NCBI GenBank assembly: GCA_004524595.1
Contig: SDOA01000045.1
Coordinates: forward strand, 1-30,688
Reading direction: 5' to 3'
Length of the DNA: 30,688 nucleotides
Source: Candidatus Thorarchaeota archaeon
Lineage (GTDB): Archaea > Asgardarchaeota > Thorarchaeia > Thorarchaeales > Thorarchaeaceae
Shown: positions 7,526-16,140 of the stretch, piece by piece
Numbering within the stretch: the stretch's first letter is position 1
Layout: each line of letters opens with the position of its first letter
Translations under genes and position numbers: made by a program
The notes under the pieces: generated by a model
Seen by the model: only the letters and a program-made list of their open reading frames with translations
What the model was told of the DNA's origin: nothing
Database searches by the model: none

Positions 7526-8646
7526 GTCTGTTCTGAGGTATAACTTGCAATTGATGCGAGGAGAGCAGTGAGATGGATGAAGGGGTTTTTTCCATGCAGC
7601 ATTCTGTAGTCAATCTCAGCTACACGACTCAAAATTTTACTTAGAAGGAGAGGCTCAAACGGCCTCTTTACAAGATCCCTTTCAATTTCGAGTAAAATTT
7701 CTTGAGGTTCATAACCATCAATGGCAATCAAGCTTCGTATGAGTTTCCTTCCATCTTGAAATGATCCTTTGAGAGCTGCAGTGACGATTTCTCTTGCACT
7801 TCTCGTAAGAATCGTGTCTGAATGTTCATAGACAATATCCTCAGTCACTATCTTATTGGCAGTAGAGGATATTTGAAGTAGATTAATTGCATGTCGCATA
7901 TCTCCAGACGCTTGTCGTGCAATTGATTCAGCAGCAATACTGTCTATCTTTACTCCTTCTTTATCAGCTATAGCTTGAATATGTTTCACAATGTTATCTA
8001 CTGAAATTGATGGAAATTTCAAGACTTGACAACGAGATATTACTGCAGGACTCCAACCAGATAATGAAGGAGTCAGTAGAATGAATCGGCATGCGTGACT
8101 ATACAATTCCATTGTTCTACGAAGTGCTTGTTGCATATTATAGCTTAGAGCATCAGCTTCGTCAAGGACTAGTATCTTTACTTTTTCATCTGCCACTGTG
8201 ACAGTAGATGCAAAAAAGCGAATGGCTTCTTGAAGAAGTTGACTTCTATTTGGTGGGCTAGTCTGTCCTTTAATCTTCATGTTGGTTTGAGCTTCTCTAT
8301 ATATCACTGACATATATTCATCAAGTTCAGTTCGTTTATCACGGTCCAGTTTTGCTAGATCTTGAACACTTCTTTTTGCATCAGTTAAAGACATGTCCCA
8401 AATATCACGGATGTTTAGAGATTTATAGTTTGCAATGAAACTACTACCAAGTATATCACGTGAAAATAATTCCGCGGCTGTAGTCTTTCCTGTTCCTGGG
8501 GGACCATAGAAAATCATGTTGGTAAGGGTGTTTGACTCAGCCAAAGCCTTGAGTTGGTTAATTACAGGCTCTTGACCAATGAATTCATCCCATTTTTTTG
8601 GTTTATATTTCAAACACCATAACAATGATTCCAAGATTACACCCAT
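7522..8646 (-). CDS. Divergent clamp loader (RFC) small subunit with an insertion
   Basis: A 374-residue AAA+ protein related to archaeal RFC small subunits, which load the PCNA sliding clamp. It has the opening WCLKYKPKKWDEFIGQ, Walker A GPPGTGKT (48-55), Walker B LVLDEADA (159-166), the arginine-finger SRC motif (204-206) and sensor 2 GDMRHAIN (248-255). The spacing between Walker A and B is about 100 residues instead of about 58, so roughly 45 extra charged residues are inserted, and the canonical NASDERG segment is not recognisable. Sensor 1 reads FILLTPSLSGW instead of the usual FILSCNYSS. Length is about 50 above normal. All ATPase motifs are present, so it is likely active, perhaps as an alternative loader subunit. 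I chose the ATG at 8646 by homology; a TATA-like sequence at 8665-8672 suggests a leaderless mRNA. Confidence 0.85.
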   Translation of the reverse strand: MGVILESLLWCLKYKPKKWDEFIGQEPVINQLKALAESNTLTNMIFYGPPGTGKTTAAELFSRDILGSSFIANYKSLNIRDIWDMSLTDAKRSVQDLAKLDRDKRTELDEYMSVIYREAQTNMKIKGQTSPPNRSQLLQEAIRFFASTVTVADEKVKILVLDEADALSYNMQQALRRTMELYSHACRFILLTPSLSGWSPAVISRCQVLKFPSISVDNIVKHIQAIADKEGVKIDSIAAESIARQASGDMRHAINLLQISSTANKIVTEDIVYEHSDTILTRSAREIVTAALKGSFQDGRKLIRSLIAIDGYEPQEILLEIERDLVKRPFEPLLLSKILSRVAEIDYRMLHGKNPFIHLTALLASIASYTSEQT

Positions 8647-8816
8647 CTGATAGATTCTAGTTCTCAAAATAAGCTTGTTTCTTCTCGAAAGCGAGCTTTC
8701 ATGGGAGGAATATGAATAGACGAATGCGCAAATGTGACACAACCAAAAGCATCTTAAACAATGAAAAAGCTCGGCGCTTGTTTCTTAGAAGAAATTTCTA
8801 TGGTTAGGTCATAACA

Positions 8817-10544
8817 ATGGCAAAAGAGCCTCTCGAAAAAGAATTGGAACATCTGTTTAGAGAAGATTTGCTTGCTGCATGCAAGCTATGGGGAATAGAT
8901 GTTACAGGAAAAGACACAGGTGCATCACTAATAGATATGTTAGCAGAAAAAATGAAAGAGCCAGAAGAGAGGGAACGCATCTATGAGAGTTTTAATCCAT
9001 TAGAGAGGGACCTTCTTGGAATTCTTACACTAAGTGGAGGTGCTATGAGTTACGATCGGCTTAAGCCATTCAGGAAGATCTATAGTTACGGGCAATTGAA
9101 TCAGACTGAACGCGACCTGAGAAAGAAAGGTTTGATCATACGACGCATGATGAGTCGACTTACAGAGTTTGGTAGAGAAGTTGCGGAGTTCAAAGTTCTA
9201 GATTTCTTCATTCCTCACTTAAGGGAATACTTTGAGAGAACTCCAACGCCAGATTCTGAAAAACCTAAGAAAGCTAGGAACATTGTAGATGAACGTGATA
9301 CATTACTAATTGATATGCTCATCCTCATTGCATATATAGCGAAACACGATGTACGTATGACTTCATCATGGGAATTTCCTAAACGTGAGATTGACCGTAT
9401 AATGGAGGCTATGTCAAATCCGACTGAGGAACGTTTTGAGATTGTTCAAAGATTTGCACGAAAAGCAGGAGCATACACAATATCTGAAGGTGACAAAGTC
9501 CACCCTTCAAAGGTTGAAGCATTATTTGCGGGAGAGCAGCATGTTGTTGCTAAACGCTTTCTGATTTCAGCACTTGGCAGGACTCGTGCAATCTGGGCAA
9601 CACCAGACCAGCCTACAGAATACACTTTGAACCTTGCTATTTGCCGGTTAAGGGAGAGTAACCAAGAAGATTGGATAAGTGTGGAGGAATTACGTGATTG
9701 GATTCGAAGTGAACTCTATCAAGAAAATCAACCATTAAAGTGGATTCAAGTTGATGATGATAGAGTTCAAATGGCCCTGGAAACTCCGATTCTTTTAGGG
9801 TTGGTTGAAGCAGCCTACAAAGGAAAGAAACTGCTAGCTGTCAGCTTGACCGAAGTTGGTGAGCGGGTTCTTAGAGACCATTCGCCCATACCAAAACCAA
9901 TGAATAGAGAAACATTCATTGTACAACCAAACTTTGATATTACTGCTTTCACAACAGAGATGGAATATCAGAAGCTCTATCGGCTCATGCTCATCTCTGA
10001 GCCAGTTCGAACTGATGTCGTCAGTACATTCAAGATTACTGAGAGATCAATCTTTGAAGCAATTGAGATTGGACTGCGTGAGAAAGATCTCTTTGGATTT
10101 CTCTCGACTGAAAGCAGTAAACCAATTCCTGCTAACGTTGAACGCTCTATAAGAGATTGGACTTCACAGACGACCTTTACAACAATATCGGAGGTCACTC
10201 TTTTTGAAACTGAAACTGAGCGCGATTTGGATATGCTGATGTTAATTCCAGAGTTTGAAGCTCAGGTGATTCGAAAAGTCGGTCCAACTGCAGTTATTCT
10301 AACTGGAGATATTGAACAACTTAGCGAGATCCTAAGAAAACGGAAATGCATGGTAAAAAGAACTAAAATTGAAGAAACACCAGAGGTAACTCCAGCAACT
10401 GAGATAACAGAACAGGTTTTGCTTTATGGTACCGAGCATGTTGTTGAGGATGTGCCTTGGGACTGTGAAGGATGCCCAGCAATACAATCATGCAATAAAA
10501 TCGTTAGACGAAAGGGAAAGAAACAAAGAGGTGTAAAGAACTGA
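8817..10544 (+). CDS. XPB-partner protein with helicase-associated (PF13625-like) domain
   Basis: A 575-residue protein without helicase motifs. Residues about 367-500 repeat the N-terminal domain of the XPB encoded at 4518: both have IVQ, then a Y/F-x-IT-x-x-S/T pattern, an A-x-x-x-G helix, and PIP-x-N followed by R-x-I-x-D. In actinobacteria a protein with this domain is encoded next to XPB (recalled, not searched). The first 60 residues resemble a SAP-like helical start (LLAACKLWGIDV), followed by winged-helix-like segments. Near the C-terminus are C550-x2-C553-x5-C559, possibly a metal site, and a basic tail (RRKGKKQRG) suited to nucleic acid. Likely role: partner or regulator of XPB in DNA repair (inference). 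The stop overlaps the CTG proposed as the next gene's start. Confidence 0.75.
   Translation: MAKEPLEKELEHLFREDLLAACKLWGIDVTGKDTGASLIDMLAEKMKEPEERERIYESFNPLERDLLGILTLSGGAMSYDRLKPFRKIYSYGQLNQTERDLRKKGLIIRRMMSRLTEFGREVAEFKVLDFFIPHLREYFERTPTPDSEKPKKARNIVDERDTLLIDMLILIAYIAKHDVRMTSSWEFPKREIDRIMEAMSNPTEERFEIVQRFARKAGAYTISEGDKVHPSKVEALFAGEQHVVAKRFLISALGRTRAIWATPDQPTEYTLNLAICRLRESNQEDWISVEELRDWIRSELYQENQPLKWIQVDDDRVQMALETPILLGLVEAAYKGKKLLAVSLTEVGERVLRDHSPIPKPMNRETFIVQPNFDITAFTTEMEYQKLYRLMLISEPVRTDVVSTFKITERSIFEAIEIGLREKDLFGFLSTESSKPIPANVERSIRDWTSQTTFTTISEVTLFETETERDLDMLMLIPEFEAQVIRKVGPTAVILTGDIEQLSEILRKRKCMVKRTKIEETPEVTPATEITEQVLLYGTEHVVEDVPWDCEGCPAIQSCNKIVRRKGKKQRGVKN
10528..10543 (+). promoter_or_regulatory. 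Ribosome-binding site and CTG start of the MetE-like gene
   Basis: GAGGTG (10528-10533), a 7-nt spacer, then CTG (10541-10543) within CTGA, where TGA ends the upstream gene. This looks like a translation-coupled stop/start in which ATG is replaced by CTG. Confidence 0.5.
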
Positions 10545-11575
10545 ATAGTGTTCTTCCAAGAGAACTTTCTGGTCACTTTTTTGGCGTTGGTAGTGTTGGA
10601 GAGAGAAATCTAAGAATTCCGCTGGAATACATCAAGAACTTGAAAGTACCGTATTCGTTTCAAATCACCTCACTACGAGATGAAGATATGATACGACAAT
10701 TTGCAGTACTTATCGACGGATTTGAAGAAGAAGGAGATTTCAATCTAGATATGGATATCCATACATACAGAGAAATAACAAGTGATGATGAACCTCTTTT
10801 TCTTAAAGAGAAGAATCTTCACAGTCTATATTCACTGATGGATGGAACTAGATACCAATATTTCAAGACACAACAGACTGCGCCAGCAACAATGGGATTT
10901 AGCATAAGAGGAACTGACGGAAAACAGCTGGTTAGCAGAAATATGTTCCATTTCTTTGAGAGTCTAATGCGAAGAATCGCTTTGGGTCAATACAACCATC
11001 TATCGGAACATTGTGACACCATTATAATATGCCAAGATGACCCAGGATTGGGCTTTGTTAAGCAGATGATAGAGACTAAACACATCACAGATATGTCATT
11101 TGAACAGATTGTAAAAATGACAGATGGCATATACCCAAACTATGTAATTCCAGCATACCACTATTGTGATGACTGGAGAGTGTTAGAACAGGAGGGATGG
11201 TATCCATTATGGGAAAGCAAAGTCAAGATTGTCCACATAGATGTCGTCAGGTATCCAGCAAAGATTGATTCAGAACAGTCAGAGAAGATAAATGAATTTT
11301 TAGTAAAAGGAGGAGGGCTGGCCTTGGGGATTTTGCCGAATACGGATGATGCATTTGAGAAACCAGTTCTCGAAACTCTCAAAGACAACTTACTCAGCAC
11401 ACTCACTGATTTTCACAAATGTGGAGTAGACCTAGAATTACTTGAGAATAATACAATGATTTCGACTCAGTGCGGTCTTTCAGGGGCAAGCCCTGAGTTA
11501 ACTAAAGAGATACATGAAAGAAGTATGGATTTCAAAGATATTTACCTGAAGCAGTTCGAACTATTACTTCGCTAA
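10541..11575 (+). CDS. MetE-like (UROD/methionine synthase superfamily) protein with CTG start
   Basis: The frame is open from the TAG at 10505 with no ATG, GTG or TTG before 10640, yet the codons before 10640 encode a plausible N-terminus (LPRELSGHFFGVGSVGER...). A GAGGTG ribosome-binding site at 10528-10533 lies 7 nt before a CTG at 10541 that overlaps the previous TGA. I therefore propose a CTG start (344 residues); the TTG at 10640 (311 residues) is the fallback. The protein resembles the TIM-barrel fold of cobalamin-independent methionine synthases: CQDDPGLGFV, a KGGGLALGILPNTDD strand, and a C-terminal ISTQCGLSGASPE like the zinc-cysteine region of MetE. The full zinc site is not obvious, so the reaction is uncertain. 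It is probably co-transcribed with the XPB-partner gene. Confidence 0.6.
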   Translation: MNSVLPRELSGHFFGVGSVGERNLRIPLEYIKNLKVPYSFQITSLRDEDMIRQFAVLIDGFEEEGDFNLDMDIHTYREITSDDEPLFLKEKNLHSLYSLMDGTRYQYFKTQQTAPATMGFSIRGTDGKQLVSRNMFHFFESLMRRIALGQYNHLSEHCDTIIICQDDPGLGFVKQMIETKHITDMSFEQIVKMTDGIYPNYVIPAYHYCDDWRVLEQEGWYPLWESKVKIVHIDVVRYPAKIDSEQSEKINEFLVKGGGLALGILPNTDDAFEKPVLETLKDNLLSTLTDFHKCGVDLELLENNTMISTQCGLSGASPELTKEIHERSMDFKDIYLKQFELLLR

Positions 11576-11645
11576 TTGTCGATGTAAGGGATATGCTTAA
11601 GAGAAGAGAATCTTGGTCGAGAACTTGTCTTTGGATAGTGAAATA

Positions 11646-12569
11646 ATGGAAGAAGGAACAAAAGAACCCGGTATAATAATGAAGTTCATTCAGGATTATA
11701 GAATGAAGATGCTCATTCCGGAACTCCTCGTTGTATTTGGAGTATGGTATTTCCTGCCAAATCTGGGAGTGACCTTCTATGAGGGTAATGTGTATGAATC
11801 CTTTGGGATTATGATGTATCTTTTCCAACCATTATTCTTCCTACCAAGCGGACTTCTTCTTGTTGCAGCAGTATTCACCCTACATGGAATTTACCCCTTA
11901 GACAACTATCATGAAGGGAAGATAGCTGAGCTACCCAAAGCTGCAACTATTATGATCATAATATCGTTCTTCTTTTTGCCTGTCTTAGTGGCAATGCAGA
12001 TGCTTGGATATTATATGACAGAAGCAACGGAATTCTTCTCCAGAAATCCATTTTGGGAACGCGTTGAGAGTGTGGGAGACCTTCTATTTTATGCGGGGCC
12101 AATGTTCTTTGTCGGACTTCAATGGTGGTTGTTACTTCCAGTGTTCTTCTTATCTCAGGGAGTCGATGGAATTCATAAGATTGCACATCATGAGACCTCT
12201 AGTGACAAAATAACTGCATTCTTCTATTTCCTATGGCCAATTACAATGCCACTCTTCTTTGACCTCACAGAGATAATTGCTATGGCTGCACTTTCAATAC
12301 CTGCTTTTGCATTCTACAGTTACATTAGACCATATTATACATATGTGACTGCAGTTCATACTCTGTCATTTGCGCTTCTTTCAATTGCTTCGATTTTGCT
12401 GGCACCTATGCTACCATTATTGAATCAGTGGATTCCAAATGCAATTCCGATGCATACCCCTGAACCTCTTTGGGGCTCATTTATCATGCAACCAATTGTA
12501 TTCGGAATTCTTTGTGGTTCGATAATCATTGCTATTGTTATTGCAGCATATCTCACACACAAGAAATAG
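11646..12569 (+). CDS. Polytopic membrane protein, unknown function
   Basis: A 307-residue protein with about seven hydrophobic segments (for example MLIPELLVVFGVWYFL, IMIIISFFFLPVLVAM, WWLLLPVFFL, and a C-terminal FGILCGSIIIAIVIAAYL). No transporter or enzyme motif was recognised. The start is ATG 11646; a TTG at 11613 is also in frame, but a TATA-like ATATGCTTAA at 11591-11600 would put transcription start near 11622, downstream of it. It is followed by a hairpin shared with the convergent gene. Confidence 0.6.
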   Translation: MEEGTKEPGIIMKFIQDYRMKMLIPELLVVFGVWYFLPNLGVTFYEGNVYESFGIMMYLFQPLFFLPSGLLLVAAVFTLHGIYPLDNYHEGKIAELPKAATIMIIISFFFLPVLVAMQMLGYYMTEATEFFSRNPFWERVESVGDLLFYAGPMFFVGLQWWLLLPVFFLSQGVDGIHKIAHHETSSDKITAFFYFLWPITMPLFFDLTEIIAMAALSIPAFAFYSYIRPYYTYVTAVHTLSFALLSIASILLAPMLPLLNQWIPNAIPMHTPEPLWGSFIMQPIVFGILCGSIIIAIVIAAYLTHKK

Positions 12570-12577
12570 CAATGGAT

Positions 12578-12598
12578 GGAAGTGTACCTTACACTTCC
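12578..12598. terminator. Bidirectional hairpin between convergent genes
   Basis: A perfect 9-bp stem, GGAAGTGTA (12578-12586) with TACACTTCC (12590-12598), around a 3-nt loop. It sits in the 51-nt gap between two convergent genes and could end both transcripts. Confidence 0.6.
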
Positions 12599-12620
12599 TC
12601 TCCAATCTTTATTCAATTAA

Positions 12621-12911
12621 TCACTCAGCAAATGTAGGTTTCCGATCTGCTACCTCATCATCTTCTTCACGGAGCTTGTGTTGGAAGGGTCTTCCCTGTC
12701 CGTAGATAGCAGGATCTTCTCCGCGGGTCTTCCCCATGATGACAAGAAATCCAATTGCTTGAACTCCAACAGATAGGATACAGATAATCATGACCTCATG
12801 GAAATAAGGATGGGAAAACAGGCTCGATAACCAGATAGTAGGGTAGGCGATGGCTTGAATAATAATCCCAACCAAAAGCATCAACACCCATTTGTTAGTC
12901 CAATTTGTCAT
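12621..12911 (-). CDS. Small membrane protein with two transmembrane segments
   Basis: A 96-residue protein with two hydrophobic helices (about residues 8-30 and 38-60) and a hydrophilic, acidic C-terminal tail (KLREEDDEVADRK). No family recognised. It lies downstream of three paralogous membrane-protein genes on the same strand, separated by 66 nt, and may be transcribed separately from them. Confidence 0.55.
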   Translation of the reverse strand: MTNWTNKWVLMLLVGIIIQAIAYPTIWLSSLFSHPYFHEVMIICILSVGVQAIGFLVIMGKTRGEDPAIYGQGRPFQHKLREEDDEVADRKPTFAE

Positions 12912-12977
12912 TGAAGAGCACCTATGTGTTTCTAGATTAAAATTAAAAAAAGGCTACAATTAAAGATGTCTGTTATG

Positions 12978-13952
12978 TCACGAAGTATTTGCTGCATCAT
13001 AGTTATCCTTTAATTTTGTTGCGAGAAAAGCAGCAAGTTTTCGAAAGTCATTAGTTGAAACATGTGGTACAGTGTTCGATCTCTTAGGAATCTCGAATCT
13101 TGCCACTATCACAGTTACCTGTTCATCCATAGAGTATTCCAGAAGTGCAGGGTATTTTGTTCGAATCCTATGAATTTCCTGAGTTTCTTGAACTGGAAAG
13201 CCCTTGTATATTGTTCCCACTAGGTAAGGATATGCAAAACCTGAATGTGAAACTTGTACCTTGACCTGAACAGATTCTGGAAGTCCTTGAATGTATGATT
13301 TTACTTCAGCATCGAAAATAGTCTGAGCTCCTGCGCGGACACCCAGCTCAACATTCATGCCAGCCCGAATTCCAGCAACACCTTCCAGTTCTCGAGCGAA
13401 ATTGTAGGTATCACCTTTTAACGGTGGTTTGAAAAATTCCTCAGCATCAATTTTAGGAATTCTAAAACCTATTACAAATCCTGAAACTGAAAGGATTGTA
13501 TAGAAGATGGTGATAATTAGAATCGAATCTATGAATGGATTGATCAATAGAATTGTGAAGGATTGAAAAATAATCAGGAAAGCTCCAATAGCACCAACAA
13601 TTATCATCATGAAAAAGCACGAACAATAATCACCAGGATGCGCATAGAGGTCTCCATAAGCATCTTCATAACTCTCCATCATTTCTTCGTATTCACTAAA
13701 ACTAACCCATACTTTCCGTCTTTCCCATTCTCCAGGTATATAGTCGATGGCTTTCTTTGAACCAAAACCTATTCCTAGTGATACTAAAAAGAGTAGCATT
13801 GGTAATGTTATGTTCACCAGAAATGAACGTAATTCATTTACATAGTAATTATGTAGCAAGATACCAATAATAATAAACAATAGAAGGGAGATTACATAGA
13901 TTCGATTTACTTTCCCTTGTCGGCTGTAATCGATGATTTTGCCTTCGTCCAA
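12978..13952 (-). CDS. Membrane protein, tandem paralogue 3 of 3
   Basis: A 324-residue protein with two pairs of transmembrane helices (about residues 17-62 and 110-165) and a soluble C-terminal domain of about 150 residues. It shares with its two upstream neighbours a conserved EYEEMMESY-type helix before the second helix pair and a similar C-terminal end (DNYDAANTS). The start is a TTG preceded by a strong AAAGGAGG, 7 nt away. The soluble domain probably faces the cytoplasm. Function unknown; most likely one operon with the two upstream paralogues (52-nt gap). Confidence 0.65.
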   Translation of the reverse strand: MDEGKIIDYSRQGKVNRIYVISLLLFIIIGILLHNYYVNELRSFLVNITLPMLLFLVSLGIGFGSKKAIDYIPGEWERRKVWVSFSEYEEMMESYEDAYGDLYAHPGDYCSCFFMMIIVGAIGAFLIIFQSFTILLINPFIDSILIITIFYTILSVSGFVIGFRIPKIDAEEFFKPPLKGDTYNFARELEGVAGIRAGMNVELGVRAGAQTIFDAEVKSYIQGLPESVQVKVQVSHSGFAYPYLVGTIYKGFPVQETQEIHRIRTKYPALLEYSMDEQVTVIVARFEIPKRSNTVPHVSTNDFRKLAAFLATKLKDNYDAANTS

Positions 13953-14004
13953 TCTGCTTCCTCCTTTAATTAACGATGTTCATACTAAGAAATAAGACCA
14001 TCGT

Positions 14005-14949
14005 TTACACCTTTTCATTTGAAACGGATTTTTGCATCAGTAGAAATGCGTCAATATCTTCAAGAACATCTTCGAGAAATTCATCAACACCATTATTATC
14101 TATATACAATAATATTGTTCTCTTTATTAATTCTACAATTGCAGTTGACTTCGTTGGTAGAGTAATCTCACCAACAATTACAAAGTCTTTGGATGCATCA
14201 TTCTGTATCTGAGATCTTATGACTGAGGAAGTTCCATCTGAATCCTCGACACACTCTATCCAAGCCACACCCTCAATCCCTTCGATACGAGCAATAGGAA
14301 TTGGATTCCGTAGTGTGTAGAATCCTCTGTCTTCTCCAATTATCAGACGAATACCGGACCAAGAGATTCCGGGAAGAGAAATAAGATAATGCACCATCTT
14401 TCTATGCTTCTTGTGATTTTGAACCGGAAATTCTTTAGCAACTGAAGTTGGAATTGCTTTGAAAACAACAATTCCAGCTAGCAATCCAAACAGCATCACC
14501 ATAAGAGCTACTATGAATGGTGTAAGACTAATGATCACACTATTGGTTCTCATTAACAGAAATGGCAAGAATAGAATTCCAAAATAGAGAATGATTGTTA
14601 TAAGAAAAGATAGGTAGTCTAATGAAGAAATGATGTCCCTATATTGTCGATTATATTCTTTGACCATTACCTCATATTCATTTTCATTTATCTCGCGAAT
14701 TCGAAACTTCCAATTAGGGGTAGTAATCTGAATTCGGTCCTTAAATTTCCATACAAGAAGCACGAGAATCGGAAGTAGAACAATTAAGAGAAATGTAATC
14801 CAACCAAACCATGTGAATGGAGATTCATAGAGAACTACCAATTGATATTGAGATATTTCATAACACATCAGTGCCCATATTTGTAAAAGAATAAAGATAG
14901 CAATTTGATATGGAATTGAGGAACTCTTGACAATCAAAGTTTCGGACAT
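14005..14949 (-). CDS. Membrane protein, tandem paralogue 2 of 3
   Basis: A 314-residue member of the local family: two N-terminal transmembrane helices, the conserved NEYEVMVKEYN helix, a second helix pair (TIILYFGILFLPFLL and IVALMVMLFGLLAGIVV), then a soluble domain of about 150 residues. The ending (EDVLEDIDAFLLMQK) corresponds to RDILTKIDAANIS of paralogue 1, with a further short tail. Start ATG at 14949, 35 nt after the stop of paralogue 1. No enzyme motif seen. Confidence 0.65.
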   Translation of the reverse strand: MSETLIVKSSSIPYQIAIFILLQIWALMCYEISQYQLVVLYESPFTWFGWITFLLIVLLPILVLLVWKFKDRIQITTPNWKFRIREINENEYEVMVKEYNRQYRDIISSLDYLSFLITIILYFGILFLPFLLMRTNSVIISLTPFIVALMVMLFGLLAGIVVFKAIPTSVAKEFPVQNHKKHRKMVHYLISLPGISWSGIRLIIGEDRGFYTLRNPIPIARIEGIEGVAWIECVEDSDGTSSVIRSQIQNDASKDFVIVGEITLPTKSTAIVELIKRTILLYIDNNGVDEFLEDVLEDIDAFLLMQKSVSNEKV

Positions 14950-14984
14950 TTTTCATTCAATCTCTAAGATACCAATAATTCATT

Positions 14985-15992
14985 TTACGAAATATTTGCT
15001 GCATCAATTTTCGTGAGAATATCCCTTAATGAGTCGTTGCCTTTACGTGTTTTAACAAATTCGCGTATTAACAGAGCAACAGCTGTTTCAGTCACCAACT
15101 TGATATCCTTAACACCAAGACGCTTGATTTTTGATTCAAAAGGACTCTTAACATAATATCCAATTTCATCTGGATGAATATACTTTCGGAAGTTGCGATC
15201 TGTCGAAATCCACCACCACACTACTTGAGGTTTATCATCCATTTCGTAGAGTCGACAGAGAACTTTCGTGATAGCACCAAGATCATCACTCCATGATTCG
15301 ATATAACTATCCTTTTCGATTCCCTTAATTCTAAGTAGAACTCGGGGTTGGTCATATATAGTTAAGTCATTGTGTATTGCTTTATCTAAAATAATATTGA
15401 CTTTTGATACACCTTCTATCTTTTCTTGTATCTCAGCAAGTTTCAAAGCTTCACGGATTAATGGAAGAGTAAAGTCATTGGATGCTGAGTTTGATGTTGA
15501 TTTGAATGCACCATAGAGGGTGATTGAGAATAGAAGCGAAAGAGAAAATCCAAAAATTAATTGAGTATATCCGATTATTATAGAATCCTCTAGAAAGGAG
15601 TAAACAGGAACCGCCGCAATAAAAACCAATAGCACAACAGGCATAAAGAACATCCAGAATTTACTATCTGCTACGAGACGATAATTCCTCTTGTTGTACT
15701 CACTTGGTAGATTCTTTGCTTCATCTATTGACAACGATACAGGATTAAAGATCCAATCAGGTCTATTGTAAACAACAACATGTCTTTTATATCTCCAACC
15801 AAAATAATAAGCCAAAGATGCCAGCAAGATAGGGAATCCAACATATACAGTGAGAATAGATATCCAGTCCCAATCTATAGAGGGCATAAACACAGGCATG
15901 ATAAAATACCCTAGAAGTGCGCTAAGACTAGTTCCTATAATTAAAACTGCATAGAACATGGCCATTGATTTGTAGGATACTACTTCTATCAC
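14985..15992 (-). CDS. Membrane protein, tandem paralogue 1 of 3
   Basis: A 335-residue protein and the first gene of the three-paralogue set. It has N-terminal helices (about residues 10-30 and 42-63), the LPSEYNKRNYR segment that aligns with the EYE helix of its relatives, a second helix pair (MFFMPVVLLVFIAAVPVY and LIFGFSLSLLFSITLYGAF), and a soluble C-terminal domain ending RDILTKIDAANIS. The start is GTG 15992 with a GGCGGAG ribosome-binding site just upstream. A TATA-like CCCTTAAAGAG at 16033-16043 fits a leader of about 18 nt. Function unknown. Confidence 0.65.
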   Translation of the reverse strand: MIEVVSYKSMAMFYAVLIIGTSLSALLGYFIMPVFMPSIDWDWISILTVYVGFPILLASLAYYFGWRYKRHVVVYNRPDWIFNPVSLSIDEAKNLPSEYNKRNYRLVADSKFWMFFMPVVLLVFIAAVPVYSFLEDSIIIGYTQLIFGFSLSLLFSITLYGAFKSTSNSASNDFTLPLIREALKLAEIQEKIEGVSKVNIILDKAIHNDLTIYDQPRVLLRIKGIEKDSYIESWSDDLGAITKVLCRLYEMDDKPQVVWWWISTDRNFRKYIHPDEIGYYVKSPFESKIKRLGVKDIKLVTETAVALLIREFVKTRKGNDSLRDILTKIDAANIS

Positions 15993-16032
15993 TGTGACTC
16001 CGCCCTAGGCTATCCGCAGAATTTGTTATTCA

Positions 16033-16043
16033 CTCTTTAAGGG
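16033..16043 (-). promoter_or_regulatory. Putative promoter of the three-paralogue membrane operon
   Basis: CCCTTAAAGAG read on the minus strand, about 40 nt upstream of the GTG start at 15992; a GGCGGAG ribosome-binding site lies between them. Confidence 0.4.
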
Positions 16044-16081
16044 TTGCTGCTCTGTCACTATTTGGAGACTTCCATGACAAT

Positions 16082-16139
16082 AAATTTATAAACGATAAGA
16101 ACAATTAAATTAACAATAATTAATTTTTTCAAGGAGATG
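16082..16139 (+). promoter_or_regulatory. TATA box and ribosome-binding site of the peroxiredoxin operon
   Basis: AAATTTATAAAC (16082-16093) is a strong archaeal TATA element. About 25 nt downstream transcription should begin near 16115, and AAGGAGATG (16131-16139) directly precedes the ATG at 16141. It is divergent from the membrane-paralogue operon. Confidence 0.65.
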
Positions 16140-16140
16140 A

